From: Methylomusa anaerophila
GTDB taxonomy: Bacteria; Bacillota; Negativicutes; Sporomusales; Sporomusaceae
Length of the DNA stretch: 64,000 bases
Direction: 5' to 3'
Assembly: GCF_003966895.1 (NCBI RefSeq)
Contig: NZ_AP018449.1
Coordinates: forward strand, 3,799,501 to 3,863,500
Shown one piece after another: positions 28,185-35,370 of the stretch (its first letter is position 1; the number at the start of each line of letters is the position of its first letter). The notes under the pieces are model-generated. The model ran no database searches, had not been told where the DNA came from, and saw only the letters and a program-made list of their open reading frames with translations. Made by a program: the position numbers and the translations under genes.

Positions 28185-29087
28185 TTGACTACAAATGATT
28201 TGCAAAAACATGTATCAGGGTTCGTTGCCGTAATTGGCCGCCCCAATGTGGGAAAATCAACTCTGATAAATAGTTTGATTGGGCAAAAAATCGCAATAAT
28301 GTCTGACAAGCCGCAAACCACCAGAAATAAGATAATGGGTGTTTTAACATTAGACGATGCTCAAATCTTGTTTATTGACACTCCCGGAATTCACAAGCCC
28401 AAACATAAATTGGGAGAGTATATGGTCAGGGCGGCAGAAAACACGCTTCATGAAGTGGATGTAATCCTATTTGTTGTTGACGCTACCGCAAAAATGGGAC
28501 CTGGAGAAGAATATATACTGGACAACCTTAGTAAGATCAGGACGCCGGTAATTTTAGCGGTAAATAAGATTGACCAGGTTCCTAAGATCAGCTTGCTTCC
28601 TTCCATCGAAAAATATACCACTTGTTGTGAGTTTGCCGCAGTAGTACCCATATCCGCACTGGACCATACGAACCTGGATCGATTAATCGCGGAAATCAAA
28701 GCGCATTTGACACCCGGCCCCCAGTATTATCCCCCTGACATGGTAACGGATCAGCCTGAGAGATTAGTAATTTCCGAACTTATTCGCGAAAAGGCGCTTC
28801 ACGCAACCAGGGAAGAAATTCCCCATGCCATTTTGGTTGATATAGAAGAGATTAAGACTCGCGTTAATGATGATCTCTACGTGCGGGCAGTTATCTATGT
28901 GGAACGGGAGTCGCAGAAAGGAATTGTAATCGGTGAAGGTGGAAAACTTTTAAAACAAATTGGGCAAGCGGCTCGAAAGGATATAGAAAACTTGCTGGGG
29001 AATAAAGTGTTCCTCGATTTATGGGTGAAAGTGAAAAAAGACTGGCGTAATCGTGAAAATATATTAAAGACTTTTGGGTTTGAGTAA
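28185..29087 (+). CDS. era: GTPase Era
   Basis: This 300-residue GTPase has GRPNVGKST (G1), DTPGIHKPKHKLG (G3), NKIDQV (G4) and a C-terminal KH domain with GIVIGEGGKLLKQIG. Era binds the 3' end of 16S rRNA and is needed for 30S assembly; the neighbouring YbeY acts in the same process. It starts at TTG 28185 after GGTGGTGAT. A terminator follows. Confidence 0.97.
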   Translation: MTTNDLQKHVSGFVAVIGRPNVGKSTLINSLIGQKIAIMSDKPQTTRNKIMGVLTLDDAQILFIDTPGIHKPKHKLGEYMVRAAENTLHEVDVILFVVDATAKMGPGEEYILDNLSKIRTPVILAVNKIDQVPKISLLPSIEKYTTCCEFAAVVPISALDHTNLDRLIAEIKAHLTPGPQYYPPDMVTDQPERLVISELIREKALHATREEIPHAILVDIEEIKTRVNDDLYVRAVIYVERESQKGIVIGEGGKLLKQIGQAARKDIENLLGNKVFLDLWVKVKKDWRNRENILKTFGFE

Positions 29088-29106
29088 AAAATCCTTAACT
29101 TTTTTT

Positions 29107-29135
29107 GGCTGCCGAATAACGGCAGCCATTGATTT
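29107..29135. terminator. Terminator after era
   Basis: GGCTGCCG and CGGCAGCC pair around AATAA, with a T run before and an ATTGATTTTATT tail after. The T-rich flanks on both sides make it weakly bidirectional. Confidence 0.75.
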
Positions 29136-29187
29136 TATTGACCAATGCTTTACTTGATGGTATCATTTGTAAAGAGGGGATTAAAAT

Positions 29188-29769
29188 ATGAAATGGTTCT
29201 CCAAGTATTTTATTAATGGTCTTATTATTATTGTGCCGATCGCTATTACTGTTTTTGCAGTAGTTAATACTTTTTCATTTACTGAATGGCTGCTAGGGAG
29301 ATACCTGCCTATTCATTTTCCCGGACTTGCTTTAGTTGTCGTTTTGGCTCTCATTTTTTTGATTGGCTGGTTATCCTCTCACTGGTTGCTGAAGGGCATC
29401 TTTGATTATACGGAACGATTACTTGGTTCTATCCCAATAGTCAAATTTATTTATAATAGTGTAAAGCAGCTTTCTACCACAGTGTTTGAGTCACAGAAAC
29501 TCCTTGAGAATGCTGTGCTGGTACCCTACCCGCATCCAGGTGTGAGGTCGCTGGGTTTTGTGATGCCTGACCTGTCGGAACCGCTCAGCAAACAATTTGA
29601 TGAAGAACATGTTTGTGTGTTCGTACCAATGAGTTTGAACCTGACCGCAGGATTTAATATAATCTTACCCAGGCGGGATATAATACCTTTAGATGTGACA
29701 AGCGAGAGTGCATTGCAATATGTTATTACTGCCGGAGCCGTCATGCCCCGCAGTAATTCCAACTGTTAG
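29188..29769 (+). CDS. DUF502 membrane protein
   Basis: This 193-residue protein has two N-terminal transmembrane helices (residues about 8-28 and 45-68) and the DUF502 core GSIPIVKFIYNSVKQL, followed by LVPYPHPGVRSLGFVM. The family is widespread and its function is unknown; a membrane-transport or signalling role has been proposed but not shown. ATG 29188 follows AGAGGGGA. It ends exactly where a repeat element begins. Confidence 0.88.
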   Translation: MKWFSKYFINGLIIIVPIAITVFAVVNTFSFTEWLLGRYLPIHFPGLALVVVLALIFLIGWLSSHWLLKGIFDYTERLLGSIPIVKFIYNSVKQLSTTVFESQKLLENAVLVPYPHPGVRSLGFVMPDLSEPLSKQFDEEHVCVFVPMSLNLTAGFNIILPRRDIIPLDVTSESALQYVITAGAVMPRSNSNC

Positions 29770-29956
29770 GGACTGTTCAAAAAGATGCAGCTGCTAGGCG
29801 GCGCGAGGATTGTGCTGCGCCGCGTACGTAGTTTGTACGCAAGAGCGCGTCGCCATGGAAACGGAATGTGTGAGATAAGGCTATCCTACTAAGAATAGCT
29901 TGCATCTTAGACCGTAACCGGAGTGCCAACGACGCAGATGCGCTTTTTCAACATTC
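29770..29956 (+). repeat. Structured repeat, diverged relative (R3) of R1/R2
   Basis: This element of about 187 bases shares the layout of R1/R2. Its left part carries GCTAGGCGGCGCGAGGA, its centre is a GTACG...CGTAC-type palindrome, and its right part carries CAACGACGCAGATG. Its ends form their own imperfect terminal repeat (GACTGTTCAAAAAG against the complement of CTTTTTCAACATTC). The sequence between these blocks is not alignable by eye with R1/R2. It separates a DUF502 gene from a CBS/CorC gene. Confidence 0.55.
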
Positions 29957-29976
29957 TCGTTAGGGAGAGATGCTTT

Positions 29977-31317
29977 ATCGACCCGGCTTTATTACTCAGC
30001 ATAGTCAAACTTTTTGCAGCTTTCCTGCTGGTATTAGTGAACGGTTTTTTTGTAGTGGCTGAGTTCTCACTGGTTAAAATTCGAAAGACCCGCCTGGAAG
30101 AGCTTTCCCTGCAAGGCAATCGCCGGGCTGCTTTGGCATTAAAAGTGGTATCCGATTTAGATACTTATCTGGGGGCTACTCAACTTGGAATTACGCTTGC
30201 TTCGCTGGCTTTGGGGTGGCTTGGTGAACCGGCGATTTCTTCTCTGTTAGAGCCGCTTGTATATAAATATATTCCCGTATCCGAATGGGTCCGTAATACT
30301 ATTAGTATTGCCGTGGGATTTACTGTTATTACGTTTTTACATATTGTAATCGGTGAACTTGTGCCTAAATCTTTGGCCATTCAGCAGGCTGAGAGTACGA
30401 CTTTATTTTGTGCTTGGCCTCTTTATATCTTCCATAAAATCGGTTATCCTGTCATAGTTTCGTTTAATCGTATAGCACGAGCTATCTTACGCCTGCTGAA
30501 TATTAAAGCGGCAAATGAAACCGATCTGGCTCATTCGGAAGAGGAGTTAAGAATGATTGTCAGTGCTAGCCATCGCGGTGGGGTTCTTGACCAGATGGAA
30601 AGCGAATTAATTGACAATGTTTTTGATTTCGCGGATCGTTTGGCCCGGGAAATCATGGTGCCGAGACAAGACATGATATGTCTTTTTGTTGATGATTCAT
30701 TTGAGGAGAATATGCAGGTAGTTAAGGAAACCGGTCATACCCGTTATCCCCTCTGCGCGGAAGATAAAGACCACGTAATCGGCATGGTGCATATACGTGA
30801 TTTGATGGACATGACAGATCCACCCAATAAAGACTTAAAATTAATCGTGCGGGAAATTTTGATCGTCCCTGAGGGAATGTCTGTGGCTCATCTTCTGCAA
30901 GTGATGCGCCGTAAACGCACTCATTTGGCTGTCGTTGCCGATGAATACGGCGGCACCGCCGGCTTGGTGGCTCTGGAAGACGTGCTTGAAGAAATCGTTG
31001 GGGATATTCAAGATGAGCATGATCTGGTGGAAGAAGTTGAAATACAGCGTTTGCCAGACGGAAGTTATGAGTTCGACGGCGGAGTATTATTGGATGATGT
31101 TATCGAGCTATTGAATATACGGTTGGAAGAACATGAAGAAGATACAATTGGCGGGTATATTTTCGGCATGCTTGGACGCCGTCCGGAAACCGGTGATAAG
31201 GTGGATATCGGCGATTTTTCTTTTGAGATATTGCAGGTTAATGGCTTGCGGATTGTCAGGGTTAAAGCTTCACCGCTGTTATTAGAAAATCCTGACAAGG
31301 TTGATGAGGACTTATAA
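29977..31317 (+). CDS. CNNM/HlyC-CorC family membrane protein with CBS pair
   Basis: This protein has an N-terminal DUF21/CNNM membrane domain of about 190 residues (VNGFFVVAEFSLVKIRKTRL), two CBS domains (MVPRQDMICL and VVADEYGGTAGLVALED) and a C-terminal CorC_HlyC domain (DTIGGYIFGMLGRRPETGD). Relatives act in magnesium or sodium efflux. The start is uncertain. The open frame contains GTG 29923 and ATG 29938, but both lie inside repeat R3 without a ribosome site. The best Shine-Dalgarno sequence, AGGGAGAG at 29962, lies 7 bases before an ATC (29977), giving (M)DPALLLSIVKL, a typical opening for this family. I use that position, which gives 446 residues. Confidence 0.88.
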   Translation: MDPALLLSIVKLFAAFLLVLVNGFFVVAEFSLVKIRKTRLEELSLQGNRRAALALKVVSDLDTYLGATQLGITLASLALGWLGEPAISSLLEPLVYKYIPVSEWVRNTISIAVGFTVITFLHIVIGELVPKSLAIQQAESTTLFCAWPLYIFHKIGYPVIVSFNRIARAILRLLNIKAANETDLAHSEEELRMIVSASHRGGVLDQMESELIDNVFDFADRLAREIMVPRQDMICLFVDDSFEENMQVVKETGHTRYPLCAEDKDHVIGMVHIRDLMDMTDPPNKDLKLIVREILIVPEGMSVAHLLQVMRRKRTHLAVVADEYGGTAGLVALEDVLEEIVGDIQDEHDLVEEVEIQRLPDGSYEFDGGVLLDDVIELLNIRLEEHEEDTIGGYIFGMLGRRPETGDKVDIGDFSFEILQVNGLRIVRVKASPLLLENPDKVDEDL

Positions 31318-31375
31318 TTATGACGGTGATTGGTGAATCCTAAGATTATATATTCGTGAGAAAGGGATGATTGGA

Positions 31376-31534
31376 TTGGTACTGCGGGAGATGATGTGGG
31401 AGATTTTTCAGAACACCGGCAACATCGACGCTTATTTAGCCTATCGGGCTTGTGTTGATAATAATGCAAGCCAACCTGAATCACGGGATTTAACTGGCAG
31501 TTTGTCGGCAAAACTAAAAATCATGAGTAGTTAG
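31376..31534 (+). CDS. yqzL: YqzL-family small protein
   Basis: This short frame of 52 residues includes MMWEIFQNTGNIDAYLAYR, matching the YqzL family opening (WK-x-F-x-TGNID-x-YL). In Bacillus yqzL also lies between era and recO. The function is unknown. TTG 31376, about 9 bases after AAGGG, is the likely start; an in-frame ATG at 31367 lies against the ribosome site. It is 9 bases before recO, so it is probably cotranscribed. Confidence 0.8.
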   Translation: MVLREMMWEIFQNTGNIDAYLAYRACVDNNASQPESRDLTGSLSAKLKIMSS

Positions 31535-31543
31535 TGAGGTCAA

Positions 31544-32293
31544 ATGCCGGTGGAGTATCAAACTGAAGCCATTCTGTTGGCAGTACGTAATTGGGGCGAT
31601 GCCGACAGAATGGTTACTTTGTTTTCACGTGAGTATGGCAAAATAACGGCAATAGCATACGGCGCACGCCGATCTAAGAGCAAGTTAGGCGGCTGTTTGC
31701 AGCCCTTTTCTCATTTGGACTTATCGTTATCCTTTGCTAAGCTTAAAAGAGGATTGGATTCAGTAAAACAATGCGAAATTATGACATCTTTTCGGGAACT
31801 CAGAGAAGATCTGACTCTGTTGGCCTATGGGAATTTTCTCGCCGAACTGGTAAGTGAATTATGGCCGGAACGGGAAAAGGATTTTAATGCGTTTTATATT
31901 TTGTTACATGCTTACCATTTGCTTTTAGTAAGAAATCCGCGTATTACCACTTTGGCGGCTGCATGGCAACTATTATCACTGGCAGGATTTCAGCCGAGCT
32001 TTGATCGCTGTCTTTACTGTGAAAAAGATCTAATTTTTCCAGCTTTTATAGACGTGAGAGCAGGAGGGGTTGTCTGCCCGCATTGCGATCACTATCAACT
32101 GCCTGAAATTACCCGGCAAGTCCGAGATTTAATAGGCAATCTAATTAGACTTGATTGGAACAATCCTGGTAATTTTTCAATAAATGGGAAAGTTCTAAAT
32201 CAAGCTGAGAGCATACTGTGCAGTTTTCTTCGCTTCCAATTGGACAAAGATTTAAACTCATTAAAGTTTATTCAACAGATTAACGCTATGTAA
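31544..32293 (+). CDS. recO: DNA repair protein RecO
   Basis: This 249-residue protein has an N-terminal OB fold (EAILLAVRNWGDADRMVTLFSREYG), a helical domain and a zinc site of two C-x2-C motifs (CLYCEKD and CPHCDHY). RecO loads RecA onto SSB-coated DNA with RecR and anneals strands. ATG 31544 follows GTGAGGT. Confidence 0.94.
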   Translation: MPVEYQTEAILLAVRNWGDADRMVTLFSREYGKITAIAYGARRSKSKLGGCLQPFSHLDLSLSFAKLKRGLDSVKQCEIMTSFRELREDLTLLAYGNFLAELVSELWPEREKDFNAFYILLHAYHLLLVRNPRITTLAAAWQLLSLAGFQPSFDRCLYCEKDLIFPAFIDVRAGGVVCPHCDHYQLPEITRQVRDLIGNLIRLDWNNPGNFSINGKVLNQAESILCSFLRFQLDKDLNSLKFIQQINAM

Positions 32294-32370
32294 GCGTACT
32301 ATATTTTCAGAATACATTATGGGCAGTCAGGAAATAATAAGCTGAGATTACTGTAAGGAGGCGGAGCTTG

Positions 32371-32817
32371 ATGGATAATATTAATAATATTACTTTGGAA
32401 AAAATTGATATGGTTCGCGAAAGAATTGGGGTAACCTACCGGGAAGCCAAAGAAGCGCTGGAACGCAATGGCGGTAATGTCATAGATACTCTAATAGAGT
32501 TGGAGGGACGGACAAAAAATAATAATTGGACTGAGGAGTTTTCCGTTCGTTCAACAGAGGTTATTGATAAAGTGAAGGAACTTATTCGCCAAGGTAATAT
32601 AAATAAAATACGAATCAAGCATGAGGACAGAGTCTTAGCAGAAATACCTGTAGCGCTGGGAGCAATCGGGGCCGTAGTTCTGCCGCAACTGGCGGTACTT
32701 GGCGTTTTGGTTGCGGTATTTAAACGCTGTACGATTGAAGTGATTCGAGATGAAGAAAGTGTTCCGCCTCAGGAGGAAACTACAAAAGCAGTAGAGACCC
32801 TCAGAGATCCATTATAA
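32371..32817 (+). CDS. DUF4342 protein with UBA-like domain
   Basis: This 148-residue protein begins with a UBA/TS-N-like three-helix segment (KIDMVRERIGVTYREAKEALERNGGNVIDTLIELE), as in EF-Ts. A middle segment (RQGNINKIRIKHEDRVLAEIPVALG) and a hydrophobic stretch (AIGAVVLPQLAVLGVLVAVFK) that could be a membrane helix follow. This matches DUF4342, whose function is unknown. ATG 32371 follows AAGGAGGCGG. In Bacillus the glyQS genes occupy this place between recO and ccpN; they are absent here. Confidence 0.85.
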   Translation: MDNINNITLEKIDMVRERIGVTYREAKEALERNGGNVIDTLIELEGRTKNNNWTEEFSVRSTEVIDKVKELIRQGNINKIRIKHEDRVLAEIPVALGAIGAVVLPQLAVLGVLVAVFKRCTIEVIRDEESVPPQEETTKAVETLRDPL

Positions 32818-32820
32818 GTA

Positions 32821-32960
32821 TGTAGCTCGCACAGAGTGAACTCGTTTAGCTTCTTGCTAAACTTCGGGGCTTCGGTGGGGGACTCTACCCCCACCGAAGT
32901 TTGGAAGTGGTAACACCCACTTATAGAAGTGGGTGTCTTCAAAGTTGGATAAAGCATGCT
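32821..32960. mobile_element. Three-hairpin remnant resembling an IS200/IS605 element end
   Basis: There are three successive perfect hairpins. GTTTAGC/GCTAAAC lies at 32844-32862. CTTCGGTGGGGG/CCCCCACCGAAG (12-bp arms) lies at 32870-32899. ACACCCACTT/AAGTGGGTGT lies at 32913-32936. Tandem subterminal hairpins of this kind are typical of IS200/IS605 ends and of derived non-autonomous elements. No transposase is present. It lies between the DUF4342 stop and its terminator. Confidence 0.5.
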
Positions 32961-32982
32961 GAAACTTAGATATATTAGTAGC

Positions 32983-33027
32983 AACGATATCTGTGAATTT
33001 TTGCACAGGTATCGTATTTTTTTTTAA
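32983..33027 (+). terminator. Terminator downstream of the DUF4342 gene
   Basis: ACGATATCTGTG and CACAGGTATCGT (12 bp, one G-T pair) are followed by ATTTTTTTTTT. It lies 165 bases beyond the stop codon, separated from it by the hairpin remnant. Confidence 0.85.
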
Positions 33028-33245
33028 GAATACGTGAAAGTATAATATGTTAGGTTAAGCGACAGCGTCGAAGCGTTCCTAATACCCGGATATAATTTCA
33101 ATTTTTTAGTGCGTTCCATATAGCATATAGTAAAAGAAATCATTAAAGGAATTCGCCAAACTTTGGCGTATAGACATAGTATAGCTTATATATTTTAAAT
33201 TCTGCGCGTGTCAACATTGAGTATTCACGAAAGGGGTGTTAATTA
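33028..33245. other. Intergenic region before ccpN with one short palindrome
   Basis: No gene is seen. A perfect palindrome with arms CGCCAAA/TTTGGCG around one C lies at 33154-33168, about 80 bases before the ccpN start, and could be an operator. I looked for a T-box leader (glyQS context) and found none. Confidence 0.45.
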
Positions 33246-33899
33246 TTGCCATTAACGCCGCGACAAGAGAAAATATCCGACATCGTACGCGCATCGGGCC
33301 CGATAACCGGGGAACAGATAGCTGAACGGCTTAATGTTACCCGAGCAGCTTTGCGCCCGGATTTAGCTGTTCTGGTAATGTCCGGCCTGATCGAAGCCCG
33401 CCCGAAAGTTGGCTATTACTATACCGGGAAAGATGCTTTTTCTTTGATAACAGATCAAGTTAGCCTAATAAAAGTACGGGATATACAGTCTGTACCTGTT
33501 GTGGTATCATGTAACACTAGTGCTTATGACGCTGTCGTGACCATGTTCCTGGAAGATGTAGGCACAGTGTTTGCAGTCGAGCCTGGGGGCATTTTGGCAG
33601 GTGTGATATCGCGCAAAGATGTACTGAAGATTGCCATCGGTGGGAATGACCTTCATAAGATGCCGGTAAAGGTGCTAATGACTCCCATGCCCAAAATTGT
33701 GGTTACTACTCCGGATGAACCGGTACTTGCAGCCGCAAAAAAAATTATTGACAATGAAGTAGACAGTCTGCCGGTTGTATCGGCAACATCTACCCTGGGA
33801 AACAAAGTTTATGAAGTTGTCGGACGGTTGACGAAAACGAATGTTGCAAGGCTATTTGTAGAATTAGGCGAAGGAAAAGGAGGTAACAACTATAGCTAG
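33246..33899 (+). CDS. ccpN: CcpN/YqzB-type repressor with HTH and CBS domains
   Basis: This 217-residue protein has an N-terminal winged helix (ITGEQIAERLNVTRAALRPDLAVL) and two CBS domains (residues about 80-205, with GVISRKDVLKIAIGG and VLMTPMPKIVVT). In Bacillus CcpN represses gluconeogenic genes and is encoded with yqfL, the PPDK regulator. The same pair is seen here, since ppsR overlaps its 3' end. It starts at TTG 33246 after AAAGGGGTG. Confidence 0.92.
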   Translation: MPLTPRQEKISDIVRASGPITGEQIAERLNVTRAALRPDLAVLVMSGLIEARPKVGYYYTGKDAFSLITDQVSLIKVRDIQSVPVVVSCNTSAYDAVVTMFLEDVGTVFAVEPGGILAGVISRKDVLKIAIGGNDLHKMPVKVLMTPMPKIVVTTPDEPVLAAAKKIIDNEVDSLPVVSATSTLGNKVYEVVGRLTKTNVARLFVELGEGKGGNNYS

Positions 33900-34707
33900 T
33901 TTACCGATTATTTATGCTTTATCCGATTCAATTGGCGAGACTGCCGAGATGGTGGCTAGGGCTACGGCCAGTCAGTTCAATTCGGGTCATTTTGATATTA
34001 TTCGTATCCCTTACATCAATTCCGTTGATCAGATTGAAGAAACAGTCAGAGAAGCAGCGAAACATTCCTGTGTAATCTGTCATACACTTGTTTCCCCTGA
34101 TTTGCGGGCGGCATTGCTGGAACAAGCCCAGCGGTATGACGTAGCGGCAATCGATATAATGGGCCCCATGCTTAATGCAGTTCAAGAGATCTCAGGACTT
34201 ATCCCCCGCCTTACACCAGGACTCATCCACAAGCTTGACCAGGAATACTTCAAACGGGTTGAAGCCGTAGAATTTGCCGTAAAGTATGATGATGGAAAAA
34301 ATCCCTGGGGCTTACTTAAAGCTGATGTTGTGATTGTCGGAGTTTCGCGAACTTCGAAGACCCCGTTAAGTATGTATTTGGCGCATAAAAAAATAAAAGT
34401 GGCAAATGTACCCATGGTACCTGAGGTACCGCCGCCGCAAGAGTTGTTTCAAGTTCCGCCGCAACGAATAGTAGGTTTGGTTATTAACTCGCAAAAATTA
34501 AATGAAATCAGGTGCGAACGTTTAAAAACCATGGGTCTGGCTCCTAATGCGACTTATGCTAATATGGACCGTATTATTGAAGAACTTGAATATGCTAAAG
34601 CCATAATGAGGAAGCTCAATTGCCTGGTCATTGATGTGTCAAACAGAGCTATCGAAGAAACTGCCAACAAAATTCTAGAAATCGTCCAAAGAAATAACAA
34701 ACAGTGA
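33892..34707 (+). CDS. ppsR: Pyruvate phosphate dikinase regulatory protein (PpsR/PDRP)
   Basis: This bifunctional kinase/pyrophosphorylase has a P-loop-like GVSRTSKTPLS near residue 150, and it controls pyruvate phosphate dikinase or PEP synthase by threonine phosphorylation. The conserved N-terminus IIYALSDSIGETAEMVARA is encoded upstream of the first in-frame ATG (33949), with no ATG, GTG or TTG available. A strong AAGGAGGT at 33877-33884 lies 7 bases before ATA at 33892, which I take as the start (271 residues, 8-base overlap with ccpN). A base error at a true ATG is the alternative. The ccpN-ppsR pairing is conserved. Confidence 0.9.
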   Translation: MASLPIIYALSDSIGETAEMVARATASQFNSGHFDIIRIPYINSVDQIEETVREAAKHSCVICHTLVSPDLRAALLEQAQRYDVAAIDIMGPMLNAVQEISGLIPRLTPGLIHKLDQEYFKRVEAVEFAVKYDDGKNPWGLLKADVVIVGVSRTSKTPLSMYLAHKKIKVANVPMVPEVPPPQELFQVPPQRIVGLVINSQKLNEIRCERLKTMGLAPNATYANMDRIIEELEYAKAIMRKLNCLVIDVSNRAIEETANKILEIVQRNNKQ

Positions 34708-34736
34708 AAAGAGTCCCTCTTTATCCTCCAACTTGA

Positions 34737-35210
34737 TTACAAAAATGTGTCTGTGTCAACATTATAGACTACATTAGCCGCTTTCCACCGGTTATTTCCC
34801 TGTGTTACTTCCACGTCACCGCAAAAATTCGCAATTCGGCTACGCCAGTTGAAATCAACTTTATTGGCCTTTATGGATAGATTGGTGCGGGCAAACTCTA
34901 CTCCGCCATCGATGGAAGCCTGGCTGTTTGCTCCGCACACGTATACACTGTCCCCGGTAAAATGTATATCATCCTGAGTGACCGAGATTCCTCCGGAACC
35001 CCAAACTTCTAGAGATGCCATGTCAACCTTGGCTTGACCCGCAGTTATGGTGCGATTATTAACCTGGATAAAGACATTTCCTTTTAAGACATACAGACCA
35101 GTATTAATGTCAAAATAAGTTTGATCAGCGGTAATAACAGGTTTGGCAGCAGCTATGCCGGTTAATAATACAATAAAGACGATAATGAAAATTAAGGCTT
35201 TTATTTTCAC
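34737..35210 (-). CDS. Exported OstA/LptA-like protein
   Basis: This 157-residue protein starts at GTG 35210-35208 behind GGGGGAT and has a signal peptide (KIKALIFIIVFIVLLTGIAAA). The mature part is a run of beta-strand repeats (DQTYFDINTGLYVLKGNVFIQ, AKVDMASLEVWGSGGISVTQ, ANKVDFNWRSRIANFCGDVEV). This beta-jellyroll pattern is characteristic of OstA/LptA/LptC domains that carry lipopolysaccharide across the periplasm. It supports a diderm envelope. The specific role (LptA itself or another OstA-like protein) cannot be decided from the sequence. It is divergent from dgt and convergent with ppsR. Confidence 0.82.
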   Translation of the reverse strand: MKIKALIFIIVFIVLLTGIAAAKPVITADQTYFDINTGLYVLKGNVFIQVNNRTITAGQAKVDMASLEVWGSGGISVTQDDIHFTGDSVYVCGANSQASIDGGVEFARTNLSIKANKVDFNWRSRIANFCGDVEVTQGNNRWKAANVVYNVDTDTFL

Positions 35211-35230
35211 TGTAGATCCCCCTTTTGATT

Positions 35231-35256
35231 GTATTATACTAAAACAAGTATAATAC
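35231..35256. promoter_or_regulatory. Palindromic divergent promoter region
   Basis: GTATTATACT and AGTATAATAC form a perfect inverted repeat with a 6-base spacer between the OstA-like gene (minus) and dgt (plus). Each arm contains TATAAT, so it provides divergent -10 boxes. For dgt, TTGATT at 35225-35230 is an acceptable -35 box at 18 bases. It could also be a repressor site. Confidence 0.6.
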
Positions 35257-35370
35257 GCGCACCTGGGAAAAAGATCCGTTTCTGGTTTGAGTCTTTCTGG
35301 TCTTTCTATAAAAACGGGATAAGACAAGGAAACCATCCACATTAGATATTAGAGGAGGCAAATACATCCA

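Noticed and set aside
32821..32940. CRISPR array
   Set aside because: The three hairpins differ in sequence and spacing and there are no repeated units separated by unique spacers. No CRISPR array was found anywhere in the window.
33028..33245. T-box leader left over from a lost glyQS locus
   Set aside because: No AGGGTGG-type T-box block, specifier stem or terminator pair is visible.
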